Positions 1 to 8,951 of a stretch of DNA of 64,000 nt are shown here, piece after piece (position 1 is the stretch's first letter; every line of letters begins with the position of its first letter). The notes beneath the pieces are model-generated. The model was not told the DNA's origin and made no database searches. It saw only the letters and a list, made by a program, of their open reading frames with translations. A program made the position numbers and the translations under genes. The stretch comes from CAZMNY01 sp964567745 (GTDB lineage: Bacteria; Planctomycetota; Planctomycetia; Pirellulales; Pirellulaceae), in the NCBI GenBank assembly GCA_964567745.1, contig CAZMNY010000039.1:17726-81725 (forward strand), in the 5' to 3' direction.

Positions 1-1
1 G

Positions 2-478
2 CGGAAGGCGGACGCGTCGTTTAACATGATTAACAGCTTTCGGCATTTGCCAAGCGAAAGCGATGCGCTCGACCACTTGAAACGTATGGCCGACGCGATT
101 CGGGTCGGCGGCGTCTATGTCTTGGGCATACACTTGACGCCGACTTCGTGCCGACCGTCCGATGAAGAATCCTGGTCCGCTCGTCGCGGTCACTTGTGCG
201 TGAACATGGATATGCATCTCATCGCGCGTGATCTGGAAAAACGCAGCGAACGATTCCACATGTCGTACTATGTGCACACGCCGACCAAGTCGTTTCAGTT
301 GGCGGACGACATTGCGTTTCGAACCTATACCGTCGATCAGTTCTATGGCCTGTTGAGGAAAGTTCCGGCACTGGAAATCGCGGCGATTTATGATTTCGCC
401 TACGACTTGCGAAAGCCCATCGAGCCGAACACGCAAACGGAAGACACCGTCTTTGTGCTCCGAAAGTTAGGCAAATAG
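2..478 (+). CDS. SAM-dependent methyltransferase, C-terminal part (5' end outside window)
   Basis: The reading frame is open from base 2, before the first ATG at 26, so the gene starts upstream of the window. The visible ~158 residues begin with an Asp-Ala-Ser-Phe-Asn-Met-Ile-Asn-Ser-Phe-Arg-His-Leu stretch followed by GGVYVLGIHLTP. This matches motif IV/V of class I methyltransferases, where the acidic loop is followed by a strand made from a helix named 'ResetAL.hLkrma..lrpGG.y.lgi'. The remainder (DMHLIARDLEKRSERF, then FRTYTVDQFYGLLRKV) resembles the C-terminal substrate part of small-molecule methyltransferases that end by describing changes in the patient product. The SAM-binding glycine motif is not in the window, so the substrate cannot be named. 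The stop is TAG at 476-478, followed 70 bases later by an unrelated gene on the same strand. Confidence 0.7.
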   Translation, partial: RKADASFNMINSFRHLPSESDALDHLKRMADAIRVGGVYVLGIHLTPTSCRPSDEESWSARRGHLCVNMDMHLIARDLEKRSERFHMSYYVHTPTKSFQLADDIAFRTYTVDQFYGLLRKVPALEIAAIYDFAYDLRKPIEPNTQTEDTVFVLRKLGK

Positions 479-551
479 TCGCGTCCGCGATGACTGTCGT
501 TTGCACATCTCGAATATCGTCGATTTAACCCGATGCCGCAGGCGAGGTCGT

Positions 552-2120
552 ATGCGCCGCGTTGTGCGCAGCGAGTATTCGCAACATCCAATGGCCGCGT
601 CCGCGTTGGCGGGCCAAACGAGTTGCCTGCGCCGCGATTCTGGGTTTGCGCAAACGACAGTCCGCCGTACACTTGCACATTGTGCCGGCCCGCCTCGAGT
701 GCGCCGGTCAAGTCGACTCGCCCCAAACTTGCATTCACAGAATGGCGCCGTCGTGGTTCAGGCATCGCCCAACAATGCAGATTCCGACGATACTTCGGCA
801 GGCGACTCGGCTCCAGGTAACGCCAACTCGAACGGACCCGACGGCGGCCCTTCAAAGAGTCCTGCCGCGAAAACATCGCTGACTTGTGAGATTGCCGCAC
901 AGCTGATTCCACTCGCGGCTCAATCGTTAAACGCGACGGTGGTTGAGACCGATTCATCGATCGAAGTCGCATGGCTGACGAAGCATGGTGCGGCCGACGA
1001 AGTTGATTCTGACGCAGACGATGAACCGGCGCCGCAAATTCTTTCGGGGCCGGCGGATCAGTGGCAATGGCCAGGCGAAAAGTTGGATGCACTGTTGTCG
1101 GCCGCCAATGACGGTGGCTGGAGCCACGCTTCGCCGGACAACCAGCCTGAGCGTCTGCACGAGTTCTCCTCCCGATTGCTGGCGCCTTATAGCGCTAAGG
1201 CTGGACACGTTCACTTGGGCGGCTGCGCGCTCGACTGGGTCCCGCTTTGGCGATTGGCTTGTGTGAGTGACGGCGCAGAGCGCGAAGTATCGATCCGATT
1301 CACAACGTCCGATGGCCAGGACGTCGGCGAGAGAGTTGTCGATGAGGCGGGCCTCTCCTTGCTCTCTCACATCGATCTGCCGCCCATTTCGGACGCCGTG
1401 TCGCCGCCGCCGGCGAGGGACGACGCCAAGGTTGTTTTGGCGACTTGCGTGTGGTGCTGTTGGGCGAGCGGCAAAGTGGTTGCGGAGATCGACGAACAAT
1501 CGCTAACGGTCGAGTTCGATGGTTGGGCGAAGGCGATCGCGGACGGTCATCGCGAGTTGCCCCCATTTCGAATTGATGGCGTGGAAGGATCGTCGTATTC
1601 TGTCGAGCTCGATGATGAAGGCGATATTTCGCCGAGTGACGCGATCGAGGTTTGCTCTCAGTCGGGTCGGCGACTTCTTCGACACAAGTTGCGAAAGTGT
1701 TCAGCCGGCGTCGACTGGGCCGAGGCGGAATTCTTGAGTGACTGTCCCGTCAGCGGAAATCGTCTGATCACCTCGAAGCTCGTTGAGTGCAACATGTGCT
1801 CGCAGCCCGTCTCGCCCTCTGTCGTGCGCCACGGTCGGTGTCAGGTTTGTCGGACGCTCGAGCCGGTCAACAAAGAGGACGCTCGGCTGGCCATGTTGAT
1901 CGGCGAATTTCCCAGGCTAAGTCGCTGGTCATCGTGGCGCATCGGCGAGTCGGACAAAGTCTTCGTGATGACGGCTGGCGCGTTGTTGCGGCGCCTGCTG
2001 GTCGTGGTCTGCAAAGAGACAATGGAGCCGATTCGGCTGGCGACGGGATTGCGATGGGTTGGAGGTTGGTCGGAAGTGACCGACGAATTCCGTCGCGAAA
2101 TGGAAAATGACCGTTCGTAA
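552..2120 (+). CDS. Conserved hypothetical protein with a C-terminal Cys4 zinc-ribbon-like motif
   Basis: No family was recognised. The body from about base 750 onward has the composition of a real protein. It carries a low-complexity Asn/Ser/Asp/Gly linker followed by an acidic globular region. Near the C terminus is a CNMC-x(14)-CQVC arrangement, with cysteines spaced like a zinc ribbon or treble-clef finger, followed by about 90 residues ending in VGGWSEVTDEF. The start is uncertain. The frame is open from a TTG at 501, but ATG at 552 has a GAGG four bases upstream and is chosen here; ATG 591 is also possible. The first ~70 residues are Arg-rich and unlike the rest, so the true start could be later, or the 5' end could be damaged. 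It lies convergent to the SDR gene, 43 bases away. Confidence 0.55.
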   Translation: MRRVVRSEYSQHPMAASALAGQTSCLRRDSGFAQTTVRRTLAHCAGPPRVRRSSRLAPNLHSQNGAVVVQASPNNADSDDTSAGDSAPGNANSNGPDGGPSKSPAAKTSLTCEIAAQLIPLAAQSLNATVVETDSSIEVAWLTKHGAADEVDSDADDEPAPQILSGPADQWQWPGEKLDALLSAANDGGWSHASPDNQPERLHEFSSRLLAPYSAKAGHVHLGGCALDWVPLWRLACVSDGAEREVSIRFTTSDGQDVGERVVDEAGLSLLSHIDLPPISDAVSPPPARDDAKVVLATCVWCCWASGKVVAEIDEQSLTVEFDGWAKAIADGHRELPPFRIDGVEGSSYSVELDDEGDISPSDAIEVCSQSGRRLLRHKLRKCSAGVDWAEAEFLSDCPVSGNRLITSKLVECNMCSQPVSPSVVRHGRCQVCRTLEPVNKEDARLAMLIGEFPRLSRWSSWRIGESDKVFVMTAGALLRRLLVVVCKETMEPIRLATGLRWVGGWSEVTDEFRREMENDRS

Positions 2121-2163
2121 GTTTCGTTTTGGGCTTTCCGTTCGCAGCCTGTCCTCAGCGCGC

Positions 2164-2958
2164 TTATTCGGGCGCGGCGGAGCCTCGATTGGCCCACCAG
2201 GGAAGAGTGATTCCGCCGTCGATCAGGAGCGCGGCACCGGTGACATAGGACTGCTCGGGGTCGCAAAAGAAGAGCAGACCTTGGGCCATTTCTTCGGGCG
2301 TACCGAGTCGGCCCAAAGGGATTTTCGCGCCGGCTTTTTCGAGAGTTTCCTCGGTGGCGAATTTTCGCTCGCCCGGCGTATCGGTCCATCCTGGCTGCAG
2401 AGCGTTGACTCGAATTCCGTGTTCGGCCAGTTCGATGGCTGCGGTTCTCGACATCTGTTCGACGGCCGCCTTGCTCATGTTGTACGCCATCGAACGGGGG
2501 ACAGGCGTGTAGGCGTGCGGCGAGCTGACAAGCACGATGGCGCCGCCATTTCCTTGAGCGACCATCTGTCTCGAGGCGGCTCGAAGCGTGTGGAATGCTC
2601 CCCACATCGTGACATCGACAGTGCGTCTAAACCCATTCATATCAGCCTCATAGAACGTTTCGCGTTCGCTGAAAGCCGCATTGCTGACCGCGATGCTGAG
2701 TTGGCCGAATCGGTCGACAACCTGGGCCACCATATCTTCGACTTGCTCGTAATCGGCGACGTCCGCGGCAACGGCCATCGCCTCACCGCCTGCTGCCTGG
2801 ATGCTCCCGATCACGTCCTCGGCCGCCTCGGCGTGTTTCCGATAGTTAACTACGACCTTGGCGCCCGCTCGGGCCAGTGCTTCCGCTGCCGCTCGGCCGA
2901 TTCCGAGACTTGCTCCCGTAACCAAAGCGACTTGACCGTCTAGATTGGGTTGATTCAT
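2164..2958 (-). CDS. Short-chain dehydrogenase/reductase (SDR family, FabG-like)
   Basis: About 264 residues, the usual length for a classical SDR. The Rossmann cofactor motif TGASLGIG lies near residue 15. The 'NAA' structural motif follows in AVSNAAFSERE, then the catalytic serine in VLVSSPHAY and the Tyr-x3-Lys pair in AYNMSKAA. Late in the protein, NALQPGWTDTPG and DGGITLPWW match the conserved substrate-loop and C-terminal regions of the family. The protein should therefore be an NAD(P)-dependent oxidoreductase of the glucose-dehydrogenase / 3-oxoacyl-ACP-reductase type; the substrate cannot be read from sequence. ATG at 2958 is preferred to the GTG at 2973 because a GGAA lies about nine bases upstream of it. 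The gene stands alone, convergent with its left neighbour and divergent from rpoD across an 0.9 kb spacer. Confidence 0.88.
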   Translation of the reverse strand: MNQPNLDGQVALVTGASLGIGRAAAEALARAGAKVVVNYRKHAEAAEDVIGSIQAAGGEAMAVAADVADYEQVEDMVAQVVDRFGQLSIAVSNAAFSERETFYEADMNGFRRTVDVTMWGAFHTLRAASRQMVAQGNGGAIVLVSSPHAYTPVPRSMAYNMSKAAVEQMSRTAAIELAEHGIRVNALQPGWTDTPGERKFATEETLEKAGAKIPLGRLGTPEEMAQGLLFFCDPEQSYVTGAALLIDGGITLPWWANRGSAAPE

Positions 2959-2973
2959 GGCAAGTGGTTCCAC

Positions 2974-3857
2974 ATATCCGACTCGAAGTGTTGATGGTCG
3001 CCGCGGCCGGCGGTTGGTGGCTGGGGATGTGTCGCTAAAACTAGCGAGCTTGGCGAGCCGAGGCTAGAGGCGGGAGCGTTTGGCACCTGGCGGCTTCAGG
3101 TGGCAAGCGAGCGAATTGGGGCGTTTTGTTCCGTTGGCGAGCTACTCGAATTCTCGAATTTCCGCAATATTTCTGCGGAAAGAGGATGGCTCAGGGTGGA
3201 CCTAGCATCCCGGCTGGTTAGAATTGTTTTGAGTCGCGTTTCTCGTCGCGCACGATAAGAACACGCCAAGCGGACGGTCGCGACCACACCTGCAAGGGGG
3301 ACTTGAAGCACGGGGGTACCTGCCTCAACGCCCGCCTTCACAGCTCGGCCGGATTGCCGTGCTGTTTCTTACATCACTGATTCTGTCTTTGTTTCCGAAG
3401 AGGATCCAAGCAGTCTGTGTCCGGCGCTCGAATGTGGAGCTTCCGCCAGTCTGTTTTGGCTGAGCGTTGGGATACGCAAAGAACTTGATTGTTGTGGTGT
3501 TTGCCTAACCGTCGTCGTCGACACGGCGAGCACTGGACTTTTCGAATTAGGTAAGGCTGAAGGCGACTGTTGAGTTTCGCTAATCGCAATCTCTTTCCAA
3601 ATGGATCGTGCATCCGTCGCGGAAAGATTGGGGTGGTAGAATTGCGGGACCGTCAGCGTTCCAAGCATGACATTGCTTTACAACACGATTCACAAACTCG
3701 CATTACAACGCTCCTCTCACATCACCGCGACAAGACGGAACGGGACACGTCGCTGGTGCCAAAATAGCTACGATCGCCCGCGCTGAGGCCAGCGCATCGA
3801 GCTTCCCCTTTTTCCCGTATCGTTTGGCGACCTAAGACCCAGTGTAGGAGTACTAGC
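2974..3857. other. Long intergenic spacer upstream of rpoD
   Basis: About 880 bases with no credible gene. Short open frames on both strands here have atypical composition and no recognisable motif. The spacer separates two divergent genes and must contain the promoters for both the SDR gene and rpoD, though no clear -35/-10 pair was seen. It includes the perfect 8-bp inverted repeat listed separately at 3159-3181. The rpoD ribosome-binding site TAGGAG lies at 3845-3850. Confidence 0.6.
3159..3181. repeat. Perfect 8-bp inverted repeat with 7-base loop
   Basis: TTTCCGCA at 3159-3166 is followed by ATATTTC and then TGCGGAAA at 3174-3181, a perfect palindromic stem. There is no T-run on either side, so it is not a canonical intrinsic terminator. 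It could be an operator or an RNA hairpin in the 5' region of one of the divergent genes; the function is unknown. Confidence 0.5.
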
Positions 3858-5423
3858 TTGTACGACGCACTCATTGACGACTTCGAAGACGATGCCACAC
3901 AAACCCCGCAAGAGGATGATGATGGCTTTGCCAAGATAGCGACGACCACAACAGAAGAAAGTGACGACAGCGAAGGTTCGAGAACCCGGACGCCTGGCCA
4001 AGTTGTACTCAAAGACGGCGATGAACCGCTCGTCGCCGCTGAGGATAACGAGAGTTGGTCCGACGATCCCGTCCGCATGTATCTGACTCAAATGGGCGAG
4101 ATTCCGCTGCTGACCCGGCAGGAAGAGATCCGCCTTGCCAAACGCATCGAAGATACACGGCGAAAATTCAGAGCAAAACTGCTTGAATGCGATTACGTCA
4201 TTCAAGCCGCGTTCAAAGTTCTCAAGCGAGTTCACGCTGGCGAGTTGCCGTTTGATCGGACCGTGCAAGTTTCGGTAACCGACCGGTTGGAAAAAGAACA
4301 GATCCTCGGGCGTTTGCCTTACAACCTTGAGACGGTCGACATTCTCCTCAAGAGAAACCGCCGCGACTACCGGATTGCATTGAGCAAGAGCGAAACCAAA
4401 GGCAACCGAAAAGCGGCCTGGGTTCGTTTAGCCCGTCGTCGTCGCCGAGCGGTTCGACTTGTCGAAGAACTTGGCTTGCGGACTCAGCGAATTGAACCGC
4501 AAATCAACGTCTTGCGCGATTTCAGCCGCCACGTCGACGTCTTGCAACGTCGGTTGGCCAAGATGAAAGCGGATCGCGTTCCGGCTGCGGAGCGAGCCCC
4601 GTTGCTTAAAGAGTTTCGCAGCATCTTGATTGCAACCCAAGAGACGCCGAACAGTTTGCGAAAACGCGTTCGAAAACTGCGCCGAATTTACGCGGTTTAT
4701 CAACAAGCCAAACGAGAGCTTTCCGAAGGTAACCTCAGACTTGTCGTCTCCATCGCCAAGAAGTACCGCAATCGAGGACTCAGCTTCCTCGACCTCATCC
4801 AAGAGGGTAACGCCGGCTTGATGCGTGCGGTCGATAAATTTGAATACCGACGCGGTTTCAAGTTTTGCACCTACGCGACTTGGTGGATTCGGCAGGCGAT
4901 CACTCGAGCTGTCGCGGACCAAAGCCGCACGATTCGAATTCCCGTGCACATGGTCGAAACGATGTCGCGAGTGCGAAACGTCTCTCGACAGTTGCTCCAG
5001 GAACTCGGACGCGAGCCGACTTTGGAAGAGACGGCTCGACGAGCGATGACAACGGTTGACGAAGCTCGCCGAGTTTTGGCGATGAGCCGTTACCCGATTA
5101 GCCTCGATCGACCTGTCGGCAATAGCGAAGACAGCCACTTTGGCGATTTGCTGCCCGACGGTGCTGCGGAAAGCCCAGCCACCGGCGCAACTCAAGAGAT
5201 GCTCCGAGGCCGGATCGGCAAAGTCTTGAAGACGCTCAGTTATCGCGAACGCGAAATTATCAAGTTGCGATACGGGCTCGGCGACGGCTACAGCTATACG
5301 CTGGAAGAAGTCGGTCACATCTTCAAGGTGACTCGAGAGAGAATTCGACAGATCGAAGCCAAAGCGGTTCGAAAACTGCAGCAGCCAAGCCGTAGTCAAG
5401 AGCTGGTCGGATTCCTCGACTAG
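3858..5423 (+). CDS. rpoD: RNA polymerase primary sigma factor (sigma-70 / RpoD)
   Basis: Directs core RNA polymerase to housekeeping promoters. The 521 residues contain region 1.2 at about 69-100 (DDPVRMYLTQMGEIPLLTR). Region 2 lies at 288-365 and includes SFLDLIQEGNAGLMRAV, the TYATWWIRQAI promoter-melting segment and DQSRTIRIPVHM. Region 3 follows to about 445. Region 4 covers 450-510, with the -35-recognition helix-turn-helix TLEEVGHIFKVTRERIRQIE. Between regions 1.2 and 2 is a long, strongly basic insert (about 101-287, with runs such as ARRRRRAVR) that replaces the acidic non-conserved region of E. coli RpoD. The N-terminal 68 residues are acidic. The start is TTG at 3858, supported by GGAG seven bases upstream. 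Three tandem repeats and two stem-loops follow the stop. Confidence 0.95.
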   Translation: MYDALIDDFEDDATQTPQEDDDGFAKIATTTTEESDDSEGSRTRTPGQVVLKDGDEPLVAAEDNESWSDDPVRMYLTQMGEIPLLTRQEEIRLAKRIEDTRRKFRAKLLECDYVIQAAFKVLKRVHAGELPFDRTVQVSVTDRLEKEQILGRLPYNLETVDILLKRNRRDYRIALSKSETKGNRKAAWVRLARRRRRAVRLVEELGLRTQRIEPQINVLRDFSRHVDVLQRRLAKMKADRVPAAERAPLLKEFRSILIATQETPNSLRKRVRKLRRIYAVYQQAKRELSEGNLRLVVSIAKKYRNRGLSFLDLIQEGNAGLMRAVDKFEYRRGFKFCTYATWWIRQAITRAVADQSRTIRIPVHMVETMSRVRNVSRQLLQELGREPTLEETARRAMTTVDEARRVLAMSRYPISLDRPVGNSEDSHFGDLLPDGAAESPATGATQEMLRGRIGKVLKTLSYREREIIKLRYGLGDGYSYTLEEVGHIFKVTRERIRQIEAKAVRKLQQPSRSQELVGFLD

Positions 5424-5444
5424 CTGGCTTGCTTGACTCTGCCT

Positions 5445-5492
5445 GATTCCTTGACGAGTGGATTCCTTGACGAGTGGATTCCTTGACGAGTG
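5445..5492. repeat. Three perfect tandem copies of a 16-bp unit
   Basis: The unit GATTCCTTGACGAGTG occurs at 5445-5460, 5461-5476 and 5477-5492 without mismatches, starting 21 bases after the rpoD stop. A diverged fourth copy may continue into GAGTTGATTCCTCC. There are no spacers, so this is a simple tandem array and not a CRISPR. Confidence 0.9.
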
Positions 5493-5509
5493 GAGTTGAT
5501 TCCTCCACT
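5489..5509 (+). terminator. 7-bp stem-loop after rpoD (possible terminator)
   Basis: AGTGGAG, loop TTGATTC, CTCCACT: a perfect 7-bp stem whose left arm is partly made from the last tandem repeat. No T-tract follows, so intrinsic termination is uncertain; it could instead stabilise the mRNA 3' end. Confidence 0.35.
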
Positions 5510-5541
5510 AAGTTCGATTCGTTCAAGAGATACGTCGGCCA

Positions 5542-5569
5542 TAGTTGGACTCTCATGTGAGTTCAACTA
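5542..5569 (+). terminator. 11-bp stem-loop downstream of rpoD (possible terminator)
   Basis: TAGTTGGACTC, loop TCATGT, GAGTTCAACTA: eleven consecutive pairs in RNA if one G-U wobble is allowed. It is the strongest hairpin in this spacer. The following bases (CGGTCGTCGATCGTTTC) lack a proper U-tract, so a terminator role is only likely, not shown. Confidence 0.4.
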
Positions 5570-5742
5570 CGGTCGTCGATCGTTTCTTGGCCAAAGTTTG
5601 AGCCCTGCTCTCGCCTGCTATGAACGTTGCTCAGCCTCGGCTTCTCCGCTTGTCGAGATGACATAATCATGCACCATTCCATCGGCCGATCTATACTGGC
5701 CTTCACCATGCAACTGCCTGTCCGGAACGCGCGAACCAGGGA

Positions 5743-8700
5743 ATGATGTTTGACGTTGAAAAGCTCGTATGCTACCTCGAGGGCTCGGCGAATGCGGAGT
5801 CGTGGTTAGAGTCGTTGGGCGTCGCTCGGCCGAGCCAGGTCGTCGGTTGTTTGCCATCGATGATGCAAGCCGGTCTGACGTTGGAGCTCGTCGCGGGGAT
5901 TTGCGGCCAGTTCGAGGAGCATCTGCCGCTGGTCAGTGATCCCGACCGGGCCATCAATAACTTGGACCGGTTCATTTCTGCATCGCCAAACCCTTTGGCT
6001 TTGGGATCGCTGATGGAGCGCGAACGAGAGACGTTGCCGACCTTGTTGCAGATTTTTTCGGCGAGCCAGTATCTCAGCGACGTTCTTGTTCGCGATCCGG
6101 AGAGCTTTGATCTGCTCCGAATGACGTCGGGGCAGCCGGTGACGCGGGACGTGTTGATCGAAGAGATATGCAGCGAGGTCGCAGGGGCGAATGACGACGA
6201 ACAAGTCATGTCGAGTCTGCGGAGGTATAAGCATCGAGAGACGTTGCGGATCGCCTACGGCGACCTCATCGGGCGGCATCGACTGGTGACGGTGACTCAG
6301 CAGATTTCACACTTGGCCGATGCGATCTGCGAAGCGGCCCTGCGATATTCGCGAGGGAAACTCGCGGCCAAGTACGGCGAACCTCGGCGTAGCGACGGCG
6401 AACCGTCGCGGTTTGTCGTCCTCGCCTTAGGGAAACTCGGCGGCGAGGAACTCAATTATTCAAGCGACATCGACCTGATTCTGCTGTGTGAAGAGGGCAA
6501 TTCGACGGACGGCGATCGCTCAATCAGTCACCGCGAGTTCTTCGATCGACTGCAGCGGCGAATGATCAAGTTGTTGACTGAGTCGACTGGCGACGGAATG
6601 CTCTACCGAGTCGATCTTCGTCTACGCCCACATGGCAATCAAAGCGCCGCGGTCTGTGAAGTTCGGTCCGCTTTGCGGTATTACGATACGGCGGGTCGAA
6701 CCTGGGAGAGACAAGCCTATGTCAAGGCTCGGCCGGTGGCTGGTTCGCTCGAGCTGGGGCGTTGGTTTCTCGACCGTTTGGAGTCATGGGTCTACCGGCG
6801 TTATCTGAGCCGAGCTGACATCGGCGGGATCAAGGCGCTCAAGCGTCGAATCGAGCAGCGTTCAATCCGCGAAGGTGGCGACGCGAGCAACTTGAAGACA
6901 GGCCGCGGCGGCATTCGCGACGTCGAGTTTGTCATTCAGTTTCTTCAGTTGCTCAATGCGGGCGATCTGCCTCAGTTGCGCACCGGCAATACGCTTGAAG
7001 CAATCGACCAGTTGTCGGTAGCCAACTCATTGACGCTCGAAGAGAGGGGTTCGCTTGAGGAGAACTATTCGTTCTTGCGACGAGTTGAGCACCGGTTGCA
7101 GATCATGTTTGATCTTCAAACTCACACGCTGCCGGCCGATGAACCCGAGCTTCGCCGGCTGGCGATTCGGGCTGGGTATGACGACGACGATGGCCGCGCA
7201 TTGACTCGGTTTCGCGAAGATCTACAGGCCGCGACATCGCAAAATCGAAGCATTCTCGACCATCTGCTTCACGACGCGTTTGCCGACGATAGCGAAGCAG
7301 AGCTCGAGGCCGACCTCGTGCTGGACCCCAACCCGCGCGACGATGTTGTTGACGCTTGCTTGCGAACGTACGGTTTCAAGAACCCTCAAACAGCGTTCAA
7401 AAACCTGATGGCTCTGTCGACCGAGACAGTTTCGTTTCTGTCGACTCGCCGCTGCCGTCATTTCTTAGCCTCGATTGCTCGCCGGTTGCTTGAGGCGATC
7501 TCGCAAACTCCCGACCCCGATGCAACGCTTGTCGACTTGAGTCGAGTGAGCGATTCGCTCGGCGGCAAGGGCGTTCTTTGGGAGCTGTTCAGCTCGAATC
7601 GGCCGTCGCTCGATTTATACGTCCGGCTCTGTGCGTGCAGTCACTATTTGACTGGCCTGATGACAGCTAACCCAGGCATGCTTGACGAGTTGATGGATTC
7701 GCTTGTGCTCGACCAGCTGCCCTCCTTACCGGAACTCGACGAGCACTTACAAGACTTGTTTCGCGGCGCGGAAGACATCGCGCCGATTATTCGCAGCTTC
7801 AAAGACGGAGCGCACTTGCGAGTTGGCGTCCGCGATCTGCTTGGCAAGGAAGATATCCGCAGCACCCATCAAGCGTTGTCGAATATTGCCGAGGCCTGTC
7901 TTCAGCAAGTGACAATTCGCGAGTACGAATCGCTGGCCGCTCGTTACGGCGATCCGATTTGCGGCGACCAACTTGGTTCGGGCAAGGTTTGCGAGTTTGT
8001 GATTCTTGCTTTGGGAAAACTCGGCGGCCGCGAGCCAAATTATCACAGTGACTTGGACATTGTCTTTCTCTACGGCTCCGATGGATCGACTTGCCCGCGA
8101 GGCAAGCATGGAGAATCGACCTCCAATCATCATTTCTTCGGTCAGCTCAGCCAGCGGATCATCAAAGTGCTTTCTCAGCTCGGTTCGAACGGTCGGCTGT
8201 ACGAAGTCGATACGCGTTTGAGACCCAATGGCAAGAGTGCGGTGTTGGCGGTATCGCTGCGCGAATTTCAACGCTATTTCCATGAGGGTCGCGGCCAATT
8301 GTGGGAGCGTCAGGCGCTTTGCAAGGCGAGGCCGGTTTATGGTTCGGTTGCTGCTCGAGCTGAGACGATGCAAGCGGTTCGCAAAATCGTTCTGGAGCAG
8401 CCTTGGCAGCCGTCGTTTGCTGGAGAGATTCGCGAGATGCGGTACCGTCTCGAGAAGACGGCGTCTGAATTGAATCTGAAACGCGGGCCCGGCGGAACGA
8501 TGGATGTCGAATTCATCGTCCAAATGCTGCAACTCCGCAACGCCAAAGATCATCCGAGCGTCGTGACTCCGGGTACGATCGATGCGTTATCCGCGCTGGC
8601 TCACGAAGGTTGTCTGGCGGCGGACGTGGCGGATTCGCTGGCGGCCTCCTATCGACACTTGCGAAGTGTCGAATCGGCCATTCGCCTGATGAATACGTCA

Positions 8701-8859
8701 GCGCGTCACGATTTGCCTACGGAATCTGGCGAACTCCGCCGACTCGCATTCCTTCTCCGCAATACGAATGCCGCCCAGTTGGTCGAGTCCTGTCGAGTCA
8801 ACGCCGCCGACAATCGGCGACATTTTGAGTTGATTTTCAATCGCGAATCGGGCGAGTGA
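5743..8859 (+). CDS. glnE: Bifunctional glutamine-synthetase adenylyltransferase / deadenylase (GlnE)
   Basis: Transfers AMP to a tyrosine of glutamine synthetase and removes it phosphorolytically, so tuning ammonia assimilation to nitrogen status. The 1038 residues contain two copies of the nucleotidyltransferase core. The first, at about 228-247 (LGKLGGEELNYSSDIDLIL), is the N-terminal deadenylase. The second, at about 755-775 (LGKLGGREPNYHSDLDIVF), is the C-terminal adenylylase. Both keep the GxG and DxD metal-binding residues. Each is followed by the conserved RLRPHG / RLRPNG and GxGGxxDVEF helices (GRGGIRDVEFVIQ and GPGGTMDVEFIVQ), so both active sites look intact. The protein is somewhat longer than the usual ~950 residues. 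Two tandem ATGs (5743, 5746) follow an AGGGA; either may be used. No glnA, glnB or amtB gene is near. Confidence 0.96.
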   Translation: MMFDVEKLVCYLEGSANAESWLESLGVARPSQVVGCLPSMMQAGLTLELVAGICGQFEEHLPLVSDPDRAINNLDRFISASPNPLALGSLMERERETLPTLLQIFSASQYLSDVLVRDPESFDLLRMTSGQPVTRDVLIEEICSEVAGANDDEQVMSSLRRYKHRETLRIAYGDLIGRHRLVTVTQQISHLADAICEAALRYSRGKLAAKYGEPRRSDGEPSRFVVLALGKLGGEELNYSSDIDLILLCEEGNSTDGDRSISHREFFDRLQRRMIKLLTESTGDGMLYRVDLRLRPHGNQSAAVCEVRSALRYYDTAGRTWERQAYVKARPVAGSLELGRWFLDRLESWVYRRYLSRADIGGIKALKRRIEQRSIREGGDASNLKTGRGGIRDVEFVIQFLQLLNAGDLPQLRTGNTLEAIDQLSVANSLTLEERGSLEENYSFLRRVEHRLQIMFDLQTHTLPADEPELRRLAIRAGYDDDDGRALTRFREDLQAATSQNRSILDHLLHDAFADDSEAELEADLVLDPNPRDDVVDACLRTYGFKNPQTAFKNLMALSTETVSFLSTRRCRHFLASIARRLLEAISQTPDPDATLVDLSRVSDSLGGKGVLWELFSSNRPSLDLYVRLCACSHYLTGLMTANPGMLDELMDSLVLDQLPSLPELDEHLQDLFRGAEDIAPIIRSFKDGAHLRVGVRDLLGKEDIRSTHQALSNIAEACLQQVTIREYESLAARYGDPICGDQLGSGKVCEFVILALGKLGGREPNYHSDLDIVFLYGSDGSTCPRGKHGESTSNHHFFGQLSQRIIKVLSQLGSNGRLYEVDTRLRPNGKSAVLAVSLREFQRYFHEGRGQLWERQALCKARPVYGSVAARAETMQAVRKIVLEQPWQPSFAGEIREMRYRLEKTASELNLKRGPGGTMDVEFIVQMLQLRNAKDHPSVVTPGTIDALSALAHEGCLAADVADSLAASYRHLRSVESAIRLMNTSARHDLPTESGELRRLAFLLRNTNAAQLVESCRVNAADNRRHFELIFNRESGE

Positions 8860-8951
8860 CGTCAATTCAATTGGCGGCGTTTCGATGGTAGAATTGAGGA
8901 GTTCGCTGGCCTCGCGTTCACTCGCTCCCTCCTGCAACTCCCGCCTGCAAA

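Larger units (their letters stand above)
5424..5742. other. rpoD-glnE spacer with repeats and stem-loops
   Basis: About 320 bases between two genes of the same strand. The first half holds three 16-bp direct repeats and two inverted repeats (separate entries). The second half shows no gene; a purine-rich AGGGA at 5736-5740 precedes the tandem ATGATG start of glnE. No obvious promoter hexamers were recognised. Confidence 0.6.

Noticed and set aside
400..1092. Minus-strand open frame of 230 residues
   Set aside because: It runs antisense to the methyltransferase tail and the unknown gene, is Arg/Ser-rich, and has no motif.
3096..3767. Short genes upstream of rpoD
   Set aside because: Several overlapping short frames exist on both strands but none has a ribosome-binding site, motif or protein-like composition.
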